Positions 5,364 to 6,125 of a DNA stretch of 6,125 bases are shown in pieces. Each line of letters starts with the position of its first letter. The first letter of the stretch is position 1. The DNA is from Clostridia bacterium (lineage in GTDB: Bacteria; Bacillota; Clostridia; Christensenellales; UBA1242): the NCBI GenBank assembly GCA_017553065.1, contig JAFZND010000064.1:1-6125 (forward strand), in the 5' to 3' direction. The notes beneath the pieces are model-generated. The model did not search any database. It was not told the origin of the DNA and was given only the letters and a program-made list of their open reading frames with translations. A program made the translations under genes and the position numbers.

Positions 5364-5369
5364 TATAGT
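5339..5369. repeat. 8-bp inverted repeat across the reverse promoter
   Basis: ACTATATT (5339-5346) and AATATAGT (5362-5369) are perfect reverse complements separated by 15 nt. The arms touch the -10 and -35 boxes of the reverse-strand promoter, a position suited to a repressor. AT-rich composition makes chance occurrence plausible. Confidence 0.35.
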
Positions 5370-5398
5370 GTGTAATTAGTTGATGATTCAAAAAATTA

Positions 5399-5427
5399 TT
5401 GTAACAAACTATGATTTATGCTATAAT
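5399..5427 (+). promoter_or_regulatory. Extended -10 promoter of mnmE
   Basis: A perfect TATAAT (5422-5427) is preceded by TGC (5419-5421), an extended -10 element, with a 4/6-match -35 (TTGTAA, 5399-5404) 17 nt upstream. Transcription should begin about 5434, only some 5 nt before the mnmE ATG, so the mRNA would have almost no leader. Confidence 0.75.
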
Positions 5428-5438
5428 GAATATCGCTT

Positions 5439-6125
5439 ATGGAAAACGATACAATTTGCGCAATTTCCACCCCAATTGGTACTGGTGGAATTTCAATAGT
5501 TCGTATGAGTGGAAGCAATGCATTAAATATTGCTTTCAAAATTTTTTCGTCTAAAAATGTAACAAAAGATAATGTAAAACCAAGATATTTTTATTTGGGA
5601 AACATAAATACGCAAGATGTTAATGAAAAATGTATGATGGTGTACTTTAAGGCACCCTACTCTTACACTGGTGAAGATTTGGTAGAATTCCAATGCCATG
5701 GCGGTGTGCTTATCACACAAAAAGTATTGCAATCATTAATTAAAAACGGGGCAAGAATTGCACAAGGTGGTGAGTTTACCAAGCGTGCATTTGTGAATGG
5801 TAAATTATCACTTGACGAAGCAGAAGGTGTAATAGATGTAATTAATGCAGAAAGTGAAAGCGAATTAAAGGCAAGCTACGGACTACTAAAAGGCAATTTG
5901 CACAAAGAAGTAGAAAAATTACAAAACACTATCACAGACATTTTGAGCGAAATAAATGTAACGTTTGATTTTCCTGAAAATGATGACGAAGAAGTAACTA
6001 GTGCAGACGTGTTGGAAAAATTGACACGCGCACAAAAAATCTTGGAGCATATAATTACAACTAGCACCACAGGATTAAAACTAAAAACAGGAACCAAGGT
6101 GGTAATAGTGGGCAAACCAAACGTG
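5439..6125 (+). CDS. mnmE: tRNA modification GTPase MnmE, 3' end outside the window
   Basis: These are the first 229 codons of MnmE (TrmE; full-length proteins are about 450-460 aa). With MnmG, MnmE builds the (carboxymethyl)aminomethyl group at C5 of the wobble uridine of certain tRNAs, using a folate-derived carbon. The folate-binding N-terminal domain is clear: DTICAISTPIGTGGISIVRMSG (4-25, shown in its family position), APYSYTGEDLVEFQCHGG (72-89), GEFTKRAFVNGKLSLDEAE (111-129). A helical region with FDFPE (176-180) follows. The G domain begins near 217, and the sequence ends at VGKPNV (224-229), partway into the P-loop GxPNxGKS. The family's PGEFT reads GGEFT here. The ATG at 5439 matches the family N-terminus, but no Shine-Dalgarno sequence precedes it and the promoter is nearly adjacent. 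The next gene is commonly mnmG, not visible here. Confidence 0.96.
   Translation, partial: MENDTICAISTPIGTGGISIVRMSGSNALNIAFKIFSSKNVTKDNVKPRYFYLGNINTQDVNEKCMMVYFKAPYSYTGEDLVEFQCHGGVLITQKVLQSLIKNGARIAQGGEFTKRAFVNGKLSLDEAEGVIDVINAESESELKASYGLLKGNLHKEVEKLQNTITDILSEINVTFDFPENDDEEVTSADVLEKLTRAQKILEHIITTSTTGLKLKTGTKVVIVGKPNV

Larger units (their letters stand above)
5328..5427 (+). repeat. Imperfect direct repeat bracketing the divergent promoter region
   Basis: ACTATGATTATACTATATT (5328-5346) recurs as ACTATGATTTATGCTATAAT (5408-5427), differing by one inserted T, an A/G change and a changed ending. The left copy covers the -10 region and start site of the reverse gene; the right copy covers the extended -10 of mnmE. 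It could be a shared regulator site, a duplicated promoter fragment, or chance in AT-rich DNA. Confidence 0.4.

Noticed and set aside
5523..6115. Two reverse-strand frames opposite mnmE (5523-5732, 5876-6115)
   Set aside because: They lie antisense to a clearly conserved mnmE and show no protein-like features of their own.

Overview
The window is AT-rich DNA from a Gram-positive-type bacterium of the Bacillota. The core is the near-universal Bacillota block rpmH-rnpA-yidD-yidC-jag, with mnmE further along. Clean sigma-A-type promoters and U-tailed hairpin terminators, TAA as every visible stop codon, TGG for every tryptophan and no internal TGA point to a standard-code, low-GC organism such as an uncultured clostridium-like lineage. 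The lower rank is a guess.

Layout. 1-555: the 3' end of an unrecognised, mostly helical protein, closed by a terminator at 555-580. 581-755: the rpmH control region, with a strong promoter, a possible second weaker promoter overlapped by a perfect 8+8 palindrome, and a leader of about 110 nt. 756-3331: rpmH, rnpA, yidD, yidC and jag in one transcription unit. rnpA/yidD and yidD/yidC overlap, and jag follows yidC by 9 nt. A terminator lies at 3333-3363. 3378-5363: an insert of two unrecognised genes in convergent orientation (3427-4479 forward, 4508-5314 reverse), each with its own TTGAC[AT]-18 nt-TATAAT promoter, sharing one bidirectional terminator. 5399-6125: a promoter and the first 229 codons of mnmE, cut by the window end just inside the P-loop of the GTPase domain.

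How the known genes fit together. rpmH supplies ribosomal protein L34. rnpA supplies the RNase P protein that matures tRNA 5' ends. YidD and YidC insert proteins into the membrane. Jag (KhpB/EloR type) is an RNA-binding protein whose gene usually follows yidC. MnmE, with MnmG (often encoded next), modifies the tRNA wobble uridine.

The least explained part is the convergent pair between jag and mnmE. The forward protein (350 aa) appears to be two tandem copies of a roughly 170-residue unit that I do not recognise. The reverse protein (268 aa) carries faint echoes of the same landmarks and may be a diverged single-copy relative. mnmE is separated from jag by this insert and has its own extended -10 promoter so close to the ATG that its mRNA should be almost leaderless. 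YidC has an unusually large loop after its second membrane segment, and Jag departs from the usual sequence in both its Jag_N signature and its KH GxxG loop.
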